Source of the DNA: Sanderia malayensis
Lineage: Eukaryota; Cnidaria; Scyphozoa; Semaeostomeae; Pelagiidae
Length of the DNA: 64,000 bases
Direction: 5' to 3'
Assembly (NCBI GenBank): GCA_013076295.1
Contig: RQOL01000772.1
Coordinates: 3,377,087 to 3,441,086 of the forward strand
Position numbers and translations under genes: made by a program. Of this stretch, positions 47,401-59,883 are shown one piece after another. A model generated the notes under the pieces. It searched no databases, was not told the origin of the DNA, and worked only from the letters and a program-made list of their open reading frames with translations. Every line of letters begins with the position of its first letter. Positions within the stretch are counted from its first letter, which is position 1.

Positions 47401-50370
47401 TTGAATGTATAGATATCATATCATATCATATCATATCATATCATATCATATCATAGATCCGTAGCATATTAATTCTATTAAGCAAAGTCCACCTCTAAGC
47501 GAAGGTTTTCATGTTGCTTCCCTTTATTTCTATCTGCATAATCGTCCATTGGCATCTTCTAGGGCCTGTACAACGAAGCATTGAAGAAGCTTGATGGAGA
47601 TTCATCTGATTCTGGAAGTAGAAGCTGGTATGATCAGCTTCCAGGTTTCCTCCGAAAACTATAAGTTATCAGAAGAGACACTGCTTTCTATGTTGTTATC
47701 GTTTGATACAATTTGATAATTCAATGATTAATTCGTTAACCACTCGAGACTTGCCTTTTGTTTTTAGTTCAAGTGGTGGAAACAAACTCAGTCTTAAGAT
47801 CGAACGTGGAAACTCGTCGAGAAAAAAATGGTCAGTGTCTCCGAATTCGCCGTCAATCAGAGAACAAGAAAACCCATTTCACGGAGAAAAGGAAATCGTA
47901 GTGGACAATGAAGGTGCAGTTGAACTTGTCAAGCCTAGTTTCCATATAGTCATTGATGGTCGCTGATGGTCGCTGAAAGGATTAAAAATCACATAGAGAC
48001 ATTCTCCAAAGTTGATTTTAATACTTTGAGCGACCCTCAACGGCTATATGGAAACCAGGCTTCAAGGATAATAAGAGTTCGAGTTGTAATGCAAATGTTA
48101 CATCCGTTAAGAAACATTTCTTCACTGATATCGAATATAACTGTTGCGCACCCTGGAAATGCCCGCTGTTTACTGATACAGCATGCAATGCTGTCGTGTA
48201 CAAGGGGTGGGGGGGTGATGCTTAGAAGTTTCATGCAACCATTATTTCTGTTCACAGCTCCCTCCAAAAGCAGTGCTCTTCTACAACAAACATCAAAAGA
48301 ATCTGCTAAGGAAGCTTTGAGATACTCATCGCCACCACATCCAGCATGGAAACGAGACTCCGCCACACGACCAGGAGGCTCATACAGAAACAGCACTGGT
48401 AGCATATTATCATGGGAAACAGGCAGTGACGTGAATAATAACATTACATCAGACGCAGCAGCCATGTACAAGGATGGCGGAAAAAGAACCGAAGAAGATA
48501 TTTCTTCGGATGCTGGTTGGAAAAGAAGGTCCTTTCCAGAAGGTTCATCCCAAGCCGTTGAGTCTCCCAACAGTCCATCGCGATTTGGATATAGGAGTGG
48601 CAACAAGAAAGATAGCAGAGACTGGGTCGTTCACAACCTAAATGGCATCACCAGATTCGATGTGGTGTTTTCACCACCAAATCAAAGTGGCAATGCAAAA
48701 AGAAACCAAGAGTCTGAAAGTGAGTATTGTATTGCCTGTAGATTTCATGTTGCATACACAATGGAGCTATGCAAGCACTAGACTCACTACACTGCGTACC
48801 TGTGCCTCGCTCGTAACTCGCTCAACACAAGGGAGCAAAACCGAGTGAGCAAAACCGAGTGAAGCACAGGGACGCAATGTAGTGAGGCTATGCAAGCACG
48901 AGGCAAATTAATTCAACTCAATACGCTGCTGTTAATTCAATGAAATACCTTTATGCGTCTAATTGCATTGCATTGCTAAACATTTTGTCTGGTCTGATTT
49001 TAGAGAAAGACACGAGACGTTCGCTTGGATTGGACTCGACTCCGTTTTCACACATGCAGGTATGTTTATTTCGTGCGTTTGTTTACTAATACAGTAAAAA
49101 CTCGCATATAAGAACCTGTAAATTTCTACCCAGGCTATTGTTCCAAGACAATAGGCGATTGTTTCTTCTATTGTTTTGAAGAGAAATATCACCCTGAAGG
49201 TTCTTCCATTGGTTCTTATATGCGGGTTTTTACTGTATGTATTCATGCAGTGGAAAGCCAGTGTAAAAACCTTGAAGCAACCTAGAACCTACTTCTTTGT
49301 AGTTTGGAGCTCTTTAAACCGAGAGCTCTTTAAACCGAGAGTATGTTGCTTTGAGTCCAATAGCGGCTCCGGGCGGAGGACTGCGGGGACGTGTGCTCCT
49401 CCATAGTTTCCAAGGTCGATTTTATCTCTGTTCTAATCTAAGTGTTATTGTGTTATAAGGCCTTCTTGTGTTATCAAAAGGGAGTAGTTTCTTCCAAAAA
49501 GGGCGTGGTTAATTTCTTTCAAAAAGGGCGTGTTCAAAAAACTTTTATAACACTGTCCTCGGCAATTTTTATCGGCTGTCGCCGCTTCTGTTTGAACCAT
49601 TTGAAGAGACCAGACGTTTATTTTGTTATACGCGCGGTTCGTTATATCGAGATTTCACTGCATCTATCCTATCTACATATACCATGCAGCTTGGTTCCTA
49701 TTTGGTTTGAATAAGCTGATGCGTAATAACAACACTCACCATTTTCGTAGACGTTGGAGAATGGCACACGGCAGCAATCGACAGAAGTTGCAAGTCTTGA
49801 GCGTGAATTGTCGAAGTTATCTGGAGAAAAGAACGAAGTAGGCTGATACTATCAATCGATATTGCACATTGCTACCGTTGATTAATAGGTGTAGAAGTTC
49901 CAATAAACGTAGGGGTCCATTAAATGTGGAAGTTTCATTAAATGTAGTAGAAGTTCCATTAAATTTAGAAGTTCCTATAAACGTAGGAGTTCCATTAAAT
50001 GTAGAAGTTTCATTCAAAGTAGAAGTTTCATTAAATCTAGAGGTTTGATTAAACTGGAATTTGAATTTTTATCTGTACAGATTGAGTCACAGTTGAGTAG
50101 ATTGCCTTCCACTGGTTCTGGAGGGGGTCGATCAAGAAAGATGAACGCTGAGAAACAAGTAAGGGGAATAATAATTATTATTATGAGGATCATGATTATT
50201 TTATTTATCCAGCTCAATTGATGCTATCATTTTCTCAGCTATAATACCACTCTTTTATTCATTTATCTTTCATTTATTTCATGAAGGAACTGTTAGAAGA
50301 ACGCCTTGAAGAAGTTTCGAAATGCATCGGAAACATTAAAATGAATTTGAAACGACACAAAGCCTTGTAG
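44419..50370 (+). CDS. MPHOSPH9: MPHOSPH9-like centrosomal coiled-coil protein
   Basis: Fourteen exons keep phase and give 822 aa: 44419-44725, 44883-45321, 45716-46138, 46475-46523, 46655-46819, 47048-47107, 47319-47366, 47563-47627, 47768-47913, 48258-48719, 49004-49059, 49751-49837, 50081-50158, 50287-50370. The first 250 residues are low-complexity and polar. From about 250 to 500 the sequence is charged coiled coil (EIEEIRMFYETEIKKLLREK, VEDELLKLKRRE). A Ser-rich linker follows. The C-terminus, SLERELSKLSGEKNEIESQL then SRLPSTGSGGG, LLEERLEEVSK and NIKMNLKRHKAL, resembles the end of vertebrate M-phase phosphoprotein 9, which acts at centrioles and restrains cilium formation. The family call rests on this end, from memory of the family. 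The start and an alternative exon near 46,423 are unsure. AATAAA follows at 50,379. Confidence 0.7.
45384..45446. repeat. GTA microsatellite in intron
   Basis: TAG/GTA triplet run in intron 2 of the MPHOSPH9-like gene. Confidence 0.8.
47411..47453. repeat. ATATC pentanucleotide microsatellite
   Basis: About eight perfect ATATC units in intron 7 of the MPHOSPH9-like gene. Confidence 0.9.
47931..48062. mobile_element. MITE, family A, copy 3
   Basis: Ends AAGCCTAGTTTCCATATAGT and ATATGGAAACCAGGCTT, with inner GGTCGCTGAAAGGATTAAAA and its complement. TCAA occurs on both sides, a possible 4-bp target duplication. It begins only 17 bases after the donor of an MPHOSPH9-like exon. Confidence 0.9.
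49090..49237. mobile_element. MITE, family C
   Basis: A 148-bp element with ends TACAGTAAAAACTCGCATAT and the complement ATATGCGGGTTTTTACTGTA, plus inner AAGAACC/GGTTCTT. In intron 11 of the MPHOSPH9-like gene. A degenerate relative seems to lie at about 59,300-59,470 in the BCKDK gene. Confidence 0.85.
49885..50045. repeat. Degenerate ~20-bp tandem repeat
   Basis: Repeated GTAGAAGTTCCATTAAAT-type units in intron 12 of the MPHOSPH9-like gene. Confidence 0.7.
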
Positions 50371-50984
50371 ACAACAGAAATAAAAGTAATACCCGAAACT
50401 AAAGAGATAACAAAGACAATATGTATTAATTGAGTGGTAGTGCTGAATATATCAAATATATATTGCGTATTTTTATGTAAAGAAAATATTTATTAGCAAA
50501 GAAACTTGAGCTTGTCCATGTACTTCCATGTATTTCATTCAAATCGTTTTAGATTTTTCGTTTATTGGATTATCATGAAGCTTAGTTTTATACTTTCTTT
50601 GAAATTCGAAGTTATTTGGTTAAATGTTTTATTTTTCATTTCTTAATGTTTTACTCAAACAGTTAGAGTTTTTTTATGAGAGATTGTAATTATTTGTTTT
50701 ACGATGTACATTATATTTATAAAAATATGTAAGCTTGCTTATAATGGAAAGTCTGCAGTGAAGCCTTATTTGAATATGTCAAACTTTAAAATGAGCCCCC
50801 CCCCCCTAAAAACTATCGAATCGTGGAGTAAAGATATCTGAGTTATGATGATTATTATTACCACAATTTGCAAGAATTGCAAAGCAACACCAACAACAAA
50901 AATTAATTCAATTCATTTTCGATCAGACACAAAAAGTTAGGCACGAGAAAACAAATTTGGAGATGATATGCAACTGAAGCGAAT
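50371..50984. other. Intergenic between the MPHOSPH9-like gene and MRM1
   Basis: AT-rich, both flanking genes on the plus strand. It contains the AATAAA at 50,379-50,384, nine bases after the upstream stop. No exon seen. Confidence 0.45.
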
Positions 50985-52695
50985 ATGAAAGAATATATTT
51001 ATGGAGTTTTTCCTTGCCTTGGAGCATTGCGAGCTAACAGGAGAACAATACATAAGCTTTTGGTCAAGACTCCAGGGAAAGAAAAAACAAACTTAAAGCA
51101 GTAAGTTTTTAAAATGTTTTCTGCTTGCGGGACGCGGGAGTAGAGCAACCAACCCAGCCCACGTGTTCGCACCTTGCATTGCTTGCAGTAATCTTTTGCC
51201 TATTATTTCTCCAGGCCAAACAAAATAGACGACATTATTTCAATTGCGGAAGAAAAAAACATAAAAGTTGATTATAAATCGAGAGATTATTTGGACAAAT
51301 TGGTTGGAAATAGACCTCATCAGGTACTGACAAAAATCCTCCCATTATAAAGCAATGTATTGTTTCATTATCATATTGTTGCACGAGTGAAAGCATGAAA
51401 GTTGATGATATATGTCTATTCTTTCTGTTAGAGTATTGTGATGAAAGCATCTTCTATTTCGTATGAAAATATAAACAGCCTTCACCATCAAAGGTAGTTA
51501 AAAGGTGCATTTCAAATTATTGTCTATTATTAGTTTCTCAAGACATATTTTTAAGACATCCCCCAGAATGTACAATTGATTTGGTTACTTCAATTTGTTT
51601 TTAGGAAAGACAGATTTTGTAAATCACCAGAAATCTGGCTTGCTCTCGACCAAATTCAGGTATAATTTTGAATTCAAGAAAAAACATATGAAATATGGAA
51701 AAGCTCAATGGTGTGATATTTTGTTCATTTCATTTCATTCCACTCACTGCTTTTATAGGATCCTATGAACTTTGGAGCCATCCTCAGATCAGCAGGATAC
51801 TTTGGTATAAATGGCATAATTGCTTCGAAAAGAAACTCGTGAGTTCAAAGATCCTCAAACAAGCAACATATAGATGTATTTGTTTATTCTTTTATTAAAC
51901 ATTTTCTCATCTTAAAGTTGGTTGTTTTGTTTAAGATGCCGCCTGAGCCCGGTGGTAAGTAAAGCCAGTGCTGGAACAATGGAATGGTTGAAAATATATG
52001 GTGCAGAAGACCTTCCTTATTTTCTGAAGGTAAAAAGATTTGCTATTTGTGCAAACACCGTAAAAGATCTATTAAGCCCCCCTCCCTGATAATCCCTCCC
52101 TTTTGGAGCAAAATTTTAAATTAAGACCCCTTTTGTTTTTGAATTTTCCTAGTCGAGGCACTATGACCCTGCATTAGCTCTTGCAAAAAGAGCTTTTATT
52201 TAACAGTAATCAATTTCCCTTTAGAAACAAGCGAAAGCTAACTGGGATATCATTGGTTCTACGATGTCAGATGAGAATCTACAAGGCTCTCTATGTGACT
52301 GTGCAACGATGGCTCTTGAAAAGCCATCAATTCTTGTTTTAGGTACGATATGGTTGCCATAAGTGATAAGTGTACCTTTCTTACTGTAAGTCTGATTGAA
52401 GTACCATTGATGTTTAACATGAAGTACTATCATCACCATTCTAGGCAATGAAGGGATTGGAATCAGAGAAGAAGTGATGAACTCGTGTACAAAGTTTATC
52501 ACCATACCATCATTTACAGCTGGGCAACCACAACACGACCTTGATTCTCTTAATGTTTCAGTTGCAACTGGTATGGGGATACAAATCACATATCTGCTTT
52601 GTTAAATTGTTGCTTCGTTTTATATTCATAAAAGTTATTGCTCTGTTTATACAGGAATACTGCTTTATAACCTTGTTAACAAGAGGAAAAACTGA
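50985..52695 (+). CDS. MRM1: Mitochondrial rRNA 2'-O-methyltransferase MRM1 (SpoU/TrmH family)
   Basis: Nine exons keep phase and give 266 aa: 50985-51100, 51215-51323, 51432-51493, 51605-51659, 51759-51838, 51936-52029, 52225-52342, 52445-52570, 52655-52695. The protein begins MKEYIYGVFPCLGALRANRR, the L7Ae-like substrate-binding lobe of SpoU enzymes, with NRPHQ closing it. The methyltransferase fold carries motif 1 DPMNFGAILRSA, SPVVSKASAG, motif 2 LVLGNEGIGIREEV and motif 3 LDSLNVSVATGILLYN, which form the trefoil knot that binds S-adenosylmethionine. By homology it methylates a ribose in the mitochondrial large-subunit rRNA. The first ATG leaves no long presequence, so the true start could be further upstream or the targeting signal is short. 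AATAAA at 52,871-52,876. Confidence 0.9.
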
Positions 52696-53215
52696 CAAAG
52701 GAAAAATACCAAGTGTGAAAATATATCTATAAGCAGTGGCACAGACCTTGTACATTGGCAATATATCAGTTCAGCTCCATTTGGAAGAAAAATGGCAAAA
52801 GAACCCTGGTATATAGAGATATGCCTGCAAGAGACTCAAATTACTGATACTTGATGACTCTTCCATGTATAATAAAGATTAATCTATTTGTGGTGCCTAA
52901 AAATAGTTTTTGATAGATTATAGCAAATGTATTAGAAATTTGACATGCAATCAAAATAAAATTCTGAAATAAAAGCTATCTAACGACATATTGCATTGAA
53001 AAACTATAAAAGATAATTTATATTACATCCAAAAATAAATCTTTAATTATGTTACATTAAATCAAAACAAATAACAATCCTCAGAAAATAGTGACATTAT
53101 CTCTTAAAAGCACAAATTAAGCTGGGGTCATATACTCACCTAAAATATCATGAAATTTTTGAAAATTGTATGTTCAATTTCTTGATGAAATAGCATTTCC
53201 CCAGAACAGCTTATG
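52696..53215. other. Convergent intergenic region MRM1 / RILP-like
   Basis: Holds the MRM1 poly(A) signal at 52,871 and presumably the 3' UTR of the minus-strand RILP-like gene. No exon seen. Confidence 0.5.
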
Positions 53216-55389
53216 CTATTTTGATGATCTGTCTCTTGAAAACAAGCCAAATCTGAAATAAACATGGATATGTTAAATACAACTGCCATTAAAAATATCC
53301 CAAGGAAATTGACAGTAGTGAATAAAAGAAAATACATGAACAATAAAATCAAATAAATGAATGAATACAAAAACCATGATGGAATACTGCACATACATTC
53401 CTTTAACTTTTGATTCCTTTTTTGTCGGTGTTTTGGTTTTTGATTCCTTGCGTCTCTTTATATCATCAGATGTAAGCGTAGATGACCGTACTTGACTACA
53501 AGAAAACAGTTGAAAATGTTAAAAGCAGCTACCAAAGTTGTTCATAATCACATTCAGCAAGATTCTTCATGGTTTAACATATGCATAACCAAACCAATTA
53601 CCTTGGTGGTACATATGATTCCAAGACTTCTTCAAGCATGTTAACTCTCTCATGATAACGATTTCTCTCTTCAAGCACTTGCTGCATTTCTGCTAGTGTG
53701 TACCTTGGTCTATTTGGATCTTTCTTCACTGGCTCTTTCTTCGCTGGCTCTTGCATCGCTGACTCTTGCATCACTTCAACATCCTTACTTTCCTTGTTCA
53801 AATTTTCTCTATCATCCTTTTCTTCACTCTTACTAGCAATTTGTTGTTTTTGTTCAGCCTCAAACTCTTCTTGACTTGAGTCAATAATTTGCAATTTATT
53901 ATCGACAATCACAAAACCATCAGCCACTTCCTCTGAGTTTCTTTGCTCTTTATTAACAATCTTGACAGATGCAAGTGTTGCTTCCGCTTGGACTTTGTGC
54001 TCAACAGTTTTTGTCAGCCTGTCTTGAAGCTTTGCATTGTATAGTCTCAATCTTTCATTTATTTCTGTTAGCCGGTTGGTCTGTTCATTAAGCTAAAAAA
54101 GACATTTTGTTTAATTACAAAACTACCCATTTCCATTTAGAAGATACATGCACTAGTCGTTTATATAACAATGACACTTATATCCACTAAAACACAAAAT
54201 ATTCTAATCTATGACATACCAAGATTATGGATAGCAATTTAGCATTTACCCACAAAGCTATAGTACCGTATTTCCTCTGATAAGTGCCCGGGTGCTTATT
54301 AAATATTTTGCAAAATTAGGAAAATATTTTGTAAAATTATTTGAACCAAACAGCGAAAATTTAAGAATTAGTTCACACCTTTTGATTTTAGGGTGGGTGT
54401 TTATTGGAGGGGGTGATTAAAAGAGGGTGGGTGCTAATTAGAGGAAATATAATATACAAATTCAATTAAGGCTGTTGACTGATCTCACTGAGCCAAGCAA
54501 AAAACTGCAGTCTATTTGCTTACAGCTTCAATTTCTGTCTTCTCCGTTTCACTTTGCATTGATAATTGTCTTATCTGGTCTCTTTGTGTATCAATTGTAG
54601 CCTTCATTTTCATCATCAGATCCATGTCCCCTGTAAGTGCTAATAAATAAACAAGCAAATAAGTAATCAATAATTGCTTATACTATTTTTAATTAGAATA
54701 TTATTAATTTTACAATGACTCTCAACAACTAGCAATAAAAATATTTAGAAATGACGTTTATAAAAATATTACTTGATGTCTTCTGGTGTTCCATCTCTTC
54801 ATCAAGTTGTTCGACTTCTGATTTGAGCATTTCATTTTCCTTGGTAAGACCAGAAATGGTGCTTTGAAGGTTTTTGGTATCTTCATTCAGGAGATCTTCC
54901 AGGTAATCAACTTTCTGTAAGAAAATAACTAATCCACTTAATTTTAAAATATAGGTGTAAGGATTATGATAGCTTCTACATTATATAACTTCCTTCTTGC
55001 TTAAAATATTTCTCAACAACACATAAATTATCAATGTTATATCGTAGGAGTTTGCTACAGCCTATGTAAAAACGTACAAGTATAAGTATAAGTATAAAGG
55101 TTTCAAAGTTTACAAGGAAATGTTGACTAACCTCCTCCAATTGTCTTTTAAGAGCAGCTTCCTTCTTACAATTTATAAAAAGTTTTTCTTTCTCTGCATT
55201 CAGCTCATTTATCGTAGTGGCGTCTTTCTGTACCTTTTCAGCCAATCCCTCTAATTGCTCGAGAGTAAAAACCACTTTGGGCATGAGTTGTTCAACAGAA
55301 TCCTCACCATAATTTCTGATCATGTGCTCAATATCTTGGCCTATCTTTGCAGCGTGTTCGTAAACATCAGCAACAGTGAATTCATCCAT
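53216..55389 (-). CDS. RILPL: RILP-like Rab effector (RILPL1/2 family)
   Basis: Six minus-strand exons keep phase and give 377 aa: 55389-55132, 54914-54773, 54630-54524, 54092-53602, 53495-53397, 53252-53216. The N-terminus is the RH1 domain (FTVADVYEHAAKIGQDIEHM, LMPKVVFTLEQLE), which in the family binds myosin Va or motor adaptors. A coiled coil fills the middle (KENEMLKSEVEQLDEEMEHQ). The RH2 domain, NRPRYTLAEMQQVLEERNRY, is the dimeric helix that binds phosphorylated Rab GTPases. The last residues GIFGLFSRDRSSK resemble a short family tail. Members guide lysosomal, ciliary and motor-driven transport. I chose the ATG at 55,389 because the frame upstream contains no earlier ATG. It is divergent from BCKDK. 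Confidence 0.9.
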
Positions 55390-57231
55390 CGTATCGTTGT
55401 TAATTAGCCTCCTTATAGTCAATATTATAAATCGTTAATAAGACTTCTTCAGTGCATTTCGATTAAAAAAAAATCAGCTGTTCTTGCAAGTTCATGATAT
55501 GTTTTTCAGTGATGATGAAGAACTGAACAATCGACGATATTGGATATATATCGCAACAATTACGTAATAGCTTCCTGTTATAATCCAATTCACCCCAATC
55601 TAATTTTTGAGGTCTTTAAGGGGGGCTTATTGAACAGGGGGGCTCAATGGAGAAGGCTTGGCGAAATTTTCGAACAAACTTCAAAAGAATGACAGTGCCA
55701 GGAAAACAACTCTAAACTAACTTTTATCGTTAAATCAATCACAGATTCATCAATATTGATAATTTCGAAAACAAGAGAGGGGGGCTTAATAAATAGGGGG
55801 GTTAATAGAGCTTTTACGGCACACGAAAAACGAATATATTCCGATAAATCCCGTTTGTGTTCTGGAACTACTCGGGCCTACGACAATCGTTGACTGCGAA
55901 CAATAACAAGTCCTATTAGGGGAGTTCCCTCCGGTGTCTGACTCATCAAGTCTGACAAAAAAGCTGGACCAGGTTCGTCAACAATCGACGGAAATATAAA
56001 CGCAGCACGAAGCATGAACGAGATGGACCTGATTTATGTCACATGATTGCCCCGGGAATCACCTTTCAAAGCAACCTACCAATCACAGCAAATACGTAGC
56101 AGCCTCGTTTAGAGTTTAATCCATATTTGGATTGATGGACCTTGGAAGTTCATCCTGTCACCTGACTGACAGACGGACGATCCTATCGTACTGTTTCGCC
56201 GAGGGAAGAAACATCGGTAAACAAAAGAGAATATAAACATTATATTGTTATTATGGTTAGCCGTTTTATCTTGTCTGTAACAGTTATGATGAATCTGGTA
56301 AGATTTTAATTGTTCTTGTTTAACTTCATGTTATATATATTGTCTGAGGTATCCAGGCGTAGTATAGTTGTACATCAGAGATAGTAGTAGAGTAGGCCTT
56401 CCTTTGTTAAAATCGCCGGTCAACATCACGAAACGATTGCGAACGTGCGTTATCGCATTACTTTTGCTGGTAACTTCTTCGCGAAAACATCAAATTATCA
56501 TCTTGTTTTACCCATTATTCTTCAAGATATATATGAACCTTGGCAATCAATAATTTGATCGTGTCAATTGTCGTAGCTTTTTTGCAAAATCTTGAATTTG
56601 ATGGACGAAATATGCAGATATCCTCGTCCTTCTGGCTTCTCGTGTTTTCGGAAGCTATGTAAACTTGTTTTTATTTTGAAAAGCCGACAAATTTTCGACT
56701 ATTGTTGTTAAAAAAAACAGATTCTTCATGACACATTAACTGACATGATATTGCCCAGACGTTTTATGAAGGTCATAAAATCTCTGCAAACTTTTGTTTT
56801 CTGTTTGGCTAGCAACAATTTTTCTGATATTGTAAATATCCAATTCAAACACCGGTATTGTTGTTGCTTTTTGCACCTTTTTTGCACGAACTTGTTGAAC
56901 ATTCATCTTTCCGCTGTTTAGAACTTTCGATTTTAAGGTAGCCGATTTTGTAACACACAAGGGCAAGCAATAATCCCTCACATAATATAGACAAGAAACT
57001 TATACTATTCGGTGACAAAGAGCCCACACCTTGTAAAGCACAGCTGAAAGTAAAACAAACAAGTGTAGTATAGAAAAATTTCTACTCCTGAAAACAGAAA
57101 ATCATGGAAGTGATTATTGAATCTTGATTACTTGCATTATGCTGGATATATCATTTAGAAATGTACGATGTGAGTTATGTCTGTACCTTGACATTAATTA
57201 ATCTCTTTTAGCACTCTCGTGAAAATTAACA
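55390..57231. other. Divergent intergenic region RILP-like / BCKDK
   Basis: Contains a degenerate family B MITE fragment (about 55,600-55,820, ending TTAATAGAGCTTTTACGGC). It also likely holds the untranslated first exon of BCKDK: a donor at 56,217 (ATCG/GTAAAC) pairs with a strong acceptor at 57,210-57,211, 20 bases before the BCKDK ATG. A minus-strand ORF with a hydrophobic segment lies at 56,845-57,027. Confidence 0.5.
56845..57027 (-). CDS. Possible small membrane protein or exon, unverified
   Basis: About 60 codons containing a plausible membrane segment (FLSILCEGLLLALVCYKIGY) followed by a Lys/Ser/Cys-rich tail. The frame has no ATG at its start (it opens with a non-ATG codon) and stays open upstream to a splice acceptor near 57,046, so it would need a further 5' exon. 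It lies antisense inside the presumed BCKDK 5' intron. I recognise no family. Confidence 0.2.
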   Translation of the reverse strand: MGSLSPNSISFLSILCEGLLLALVCYKIGYLKIESSKQRKDECSTSSCKKGAKSNNNTGV

Positions 57232-59883
57232 ATGGCTAGAGTTGGAAAAGCACTGCAAACAACTGGGCATCTTGGCAAACTGGCATGTAGGTTGAACCCA
57301 TCAATAATCCAAGCAAGACATTTTGCTCCCCCCACTGGAGCTGAGTATGGTCTTGAGAAAAAATGGGCATATTACAATCAGACAGCCATTGATAACTATG
57401 CTTCAAAGGTTAGTATGCATTACATGGAATGCGATATTAGATAAGCAGACATCAGTGGCATGATTGACAAAGACTGTTGGTACTGATGTCTGCAGGGAAG
57501 CTTTTTGTTGATTTTCTAGGCACTCACTAAATTGACTCCTCACCAAATGCTTTATGCAGGAAAGTCTGAAGATGGTAGTCACCTTATAGTAAGTTGTTGG
57601 AAATTCTGTATGGGCAATATTTATATTCGCAATTATTAAAGACGATGTTTTCGAAATTCAGAGCATGTGAATTCAAACATGGCATTTCAGAATGTTACAT
57701 TATTAACATAAAATTTTATGTGGCATAAACTGAGCAGATTTGTTGGTTGTTATTTTAGAGAAGTGCACAGTATTTGCAAAGTGAGTTACCAAAAAGGGTT
57801 GCGAGACGGGTCAAAGACTTGCAAAGCTTGCCATACATTGCAGCAATTAACCCGGTCATGCAAGAAGTTGTAAGTAACTAAATTTTCTGTTGGATTTTGT
57901 TGCCATGTTTTACACACAAATCATAAAAAACCTGAGAAATTATTTGCACCTGACAGTTTTCTTTTGTTCAACAGTACGAGCTTTATCTCAGAGCCTTTTA
58001 CAAATTGTCTTCATTCAAGAGGGTAAGAATCACAGTTTTTCCATTTATCTACAAGATTTCAAAATTTGTCAAGCTCTCTATATTAACTTGAAGTTGAAAG
58101 TTAATGTTCCATTGTCTCCCCTTTTTAGATTGAAAATTTAGATGAAGAATTGCGTTATAGTACAACAGTCAGACAATTACTAGATGATCATAAGGGTGTA
58201 GTTACATTTTTAGCAAAAGCATTCCAGCAAGTGAAACAGCAGGTGCCGGTAAGCATTTTCATGCACTTCTGTTTATTGGCATTTCCAAATGAGAATTTAG
58301 AATACAGCGGATATTTGTTCTTATTGATTTTGAGTATCCCTTTTGATATACAGTATGAACAAATGGCTATGCTTATTGAACGCACGTTAACATCTCGTCT
58401 TGGAATACGTATCTTAGCTGAGCACCACATTGGACTGAGGAACGAACGGGTATGCTGCTTGCTCAATGTGCATTGTTCTTTCGCTGTGCTTTGCATATTT
58501 TTAAATGCCTTATTAGGTATAAGCATTTGGCTGCACTTGAATGGTAGCTTTGCTTAACATTCTAAGATTAATATTTTTAGTATTATTAATAATTAATTTT
58601 CACTACTGTAAATTAAAGTTTTGGTGTTATTTGAATTGTAGGAGCAGGACTCCAATGATTACAGTGCCTTCTGTGCTGATAGATTATCCTTTATAAAGAT
58701 TAGCTTATTATCATAGTTTTTACTGTTGTTATTTTGAATTTCAGGAAAATTATTTTGGAATCATCTGCATCCAGATGTCTGTGAAGAACTTAATTGAAAG
58801 ATGCACTTATTATTGCAGGTATTAGCTGGTACATCTTATCAAGACAACGTTGAGTTATTTGAAAATAGAATTTTTTTGACTTACTGTGTGATGAATCTTT
58901 TCTTTTACAGGGATCTGTGCCAGCACAATTACGGCATTGCACCATCTGTTGTTGTGAATGGCCACACCAAGGCAGTGTTTCCTTATCTTCCTCCCCCATT
59001 GGAATACATCATCCAGGAGCTTCTGAAAAATGCAATGAAGTGAGTTTCAAGCATCTATCTGTTTCATTGATTCATTGGTTCATTGGTTCATCATCTCTCA
59101 TGGAATTATATTGAACTAATGATATCGTCCTGCTTATCTTTCAGAGCCACTGTGATGCATCATAGAGATCGCAACAAAGCATGCTTTGAAGTTCCACCAA
59201 TCAAAGTGTCCATTTGCAACAATGATACAAACTTTATCATCAAGTATGGCAAGACGATCATCATATTTATGTCAATATATTTTATCAACACATTTTATCA
59301 AGTAAAAAGCTGCATATGAGAATCTGCAGATTTTGCATTCAGCTTTTTGTTCAAAAACAATAGGCTGCTATTTGTTCTATTGTTCTTTTGAATTACTATT
59401 GTTCTATTGTTGTAAAGCTGAAAAATTTCGAGGTTTTTGATCCATCGGTACTTATATGCAGATATTTGCTATGCAACTATGCAAAGCAAGCAATGATAAA
59501 AACATCCGTCATCGATAGTGTAACATCCTTGTAATAGCCAAATATTGATGATGAACTAATTTATTTGCAGAATAACAGACCGTGGTGGTGGAATACACGA
59601 GTCAAAAATAGACAAAATTTTCAATTATGCTTTCACGACAACAACTGATGAGGAAAAACAGGCAGATGAAGATGGGGGAGCTTTTGACAATCTTATCCGA
59701 GCTTCACATGTTTCAGCTGTTGGTGGAGCCATGTCGGGTTATGGATTCGGATTGCCAACAGCAAAAGCATACGCAAAATTCCTTGGTGGCTCATTGGATA
59801 TTGTTTCAATGTACGGCCTTGGTACTGATGTTTACTTGAAGTTGACCCACATCAATGGACCAAGAGATTCTTTTCGCATTTAA
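57232..59883 (+). CDS. BCKDK: Branched-chain alpha-ketoacid dehydrogenase kinase
   Basis: Ten exons keep phase and give 411 aa (human BCKDK has 412): 57232-57408, 57520-57588, 57759-57869, 57975-58022, 58129-58248, 58354-58449, 58745-58818, 58911-59039, 59145-59243, 59571-59883. The enzyme phosphorylates the E1-alpha subunit of the branched-chain ketoacid dehydrogenase in the mitochondrial matrix and switches off leucine, isoleucine and valine breakdown. Residues 1-35 are basic and fit a presequence. Then come FYNQSAID-like [43 protein letters not shown] and TLTSRLGIR of the helical domain. The GHKL ATP-binding domain has the N box [10 protein letters not shown]1 DRGGGI, G2 [13 protein letters not shown] and GTDVYLKL, and it ends DSFRI. 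BCKDK is preferred over PDK because of DGSHL and the C-terminus. AATAAA at 60,233. Confidence 0.95.

Noticed and set aside
55390..55422. Longer N-terminus for the RILP-like protein from 55,422
   Set aside because: That start codon is TTG; the first ATG, at 55,389, matches the family's usual beginning of the RH1 domain.
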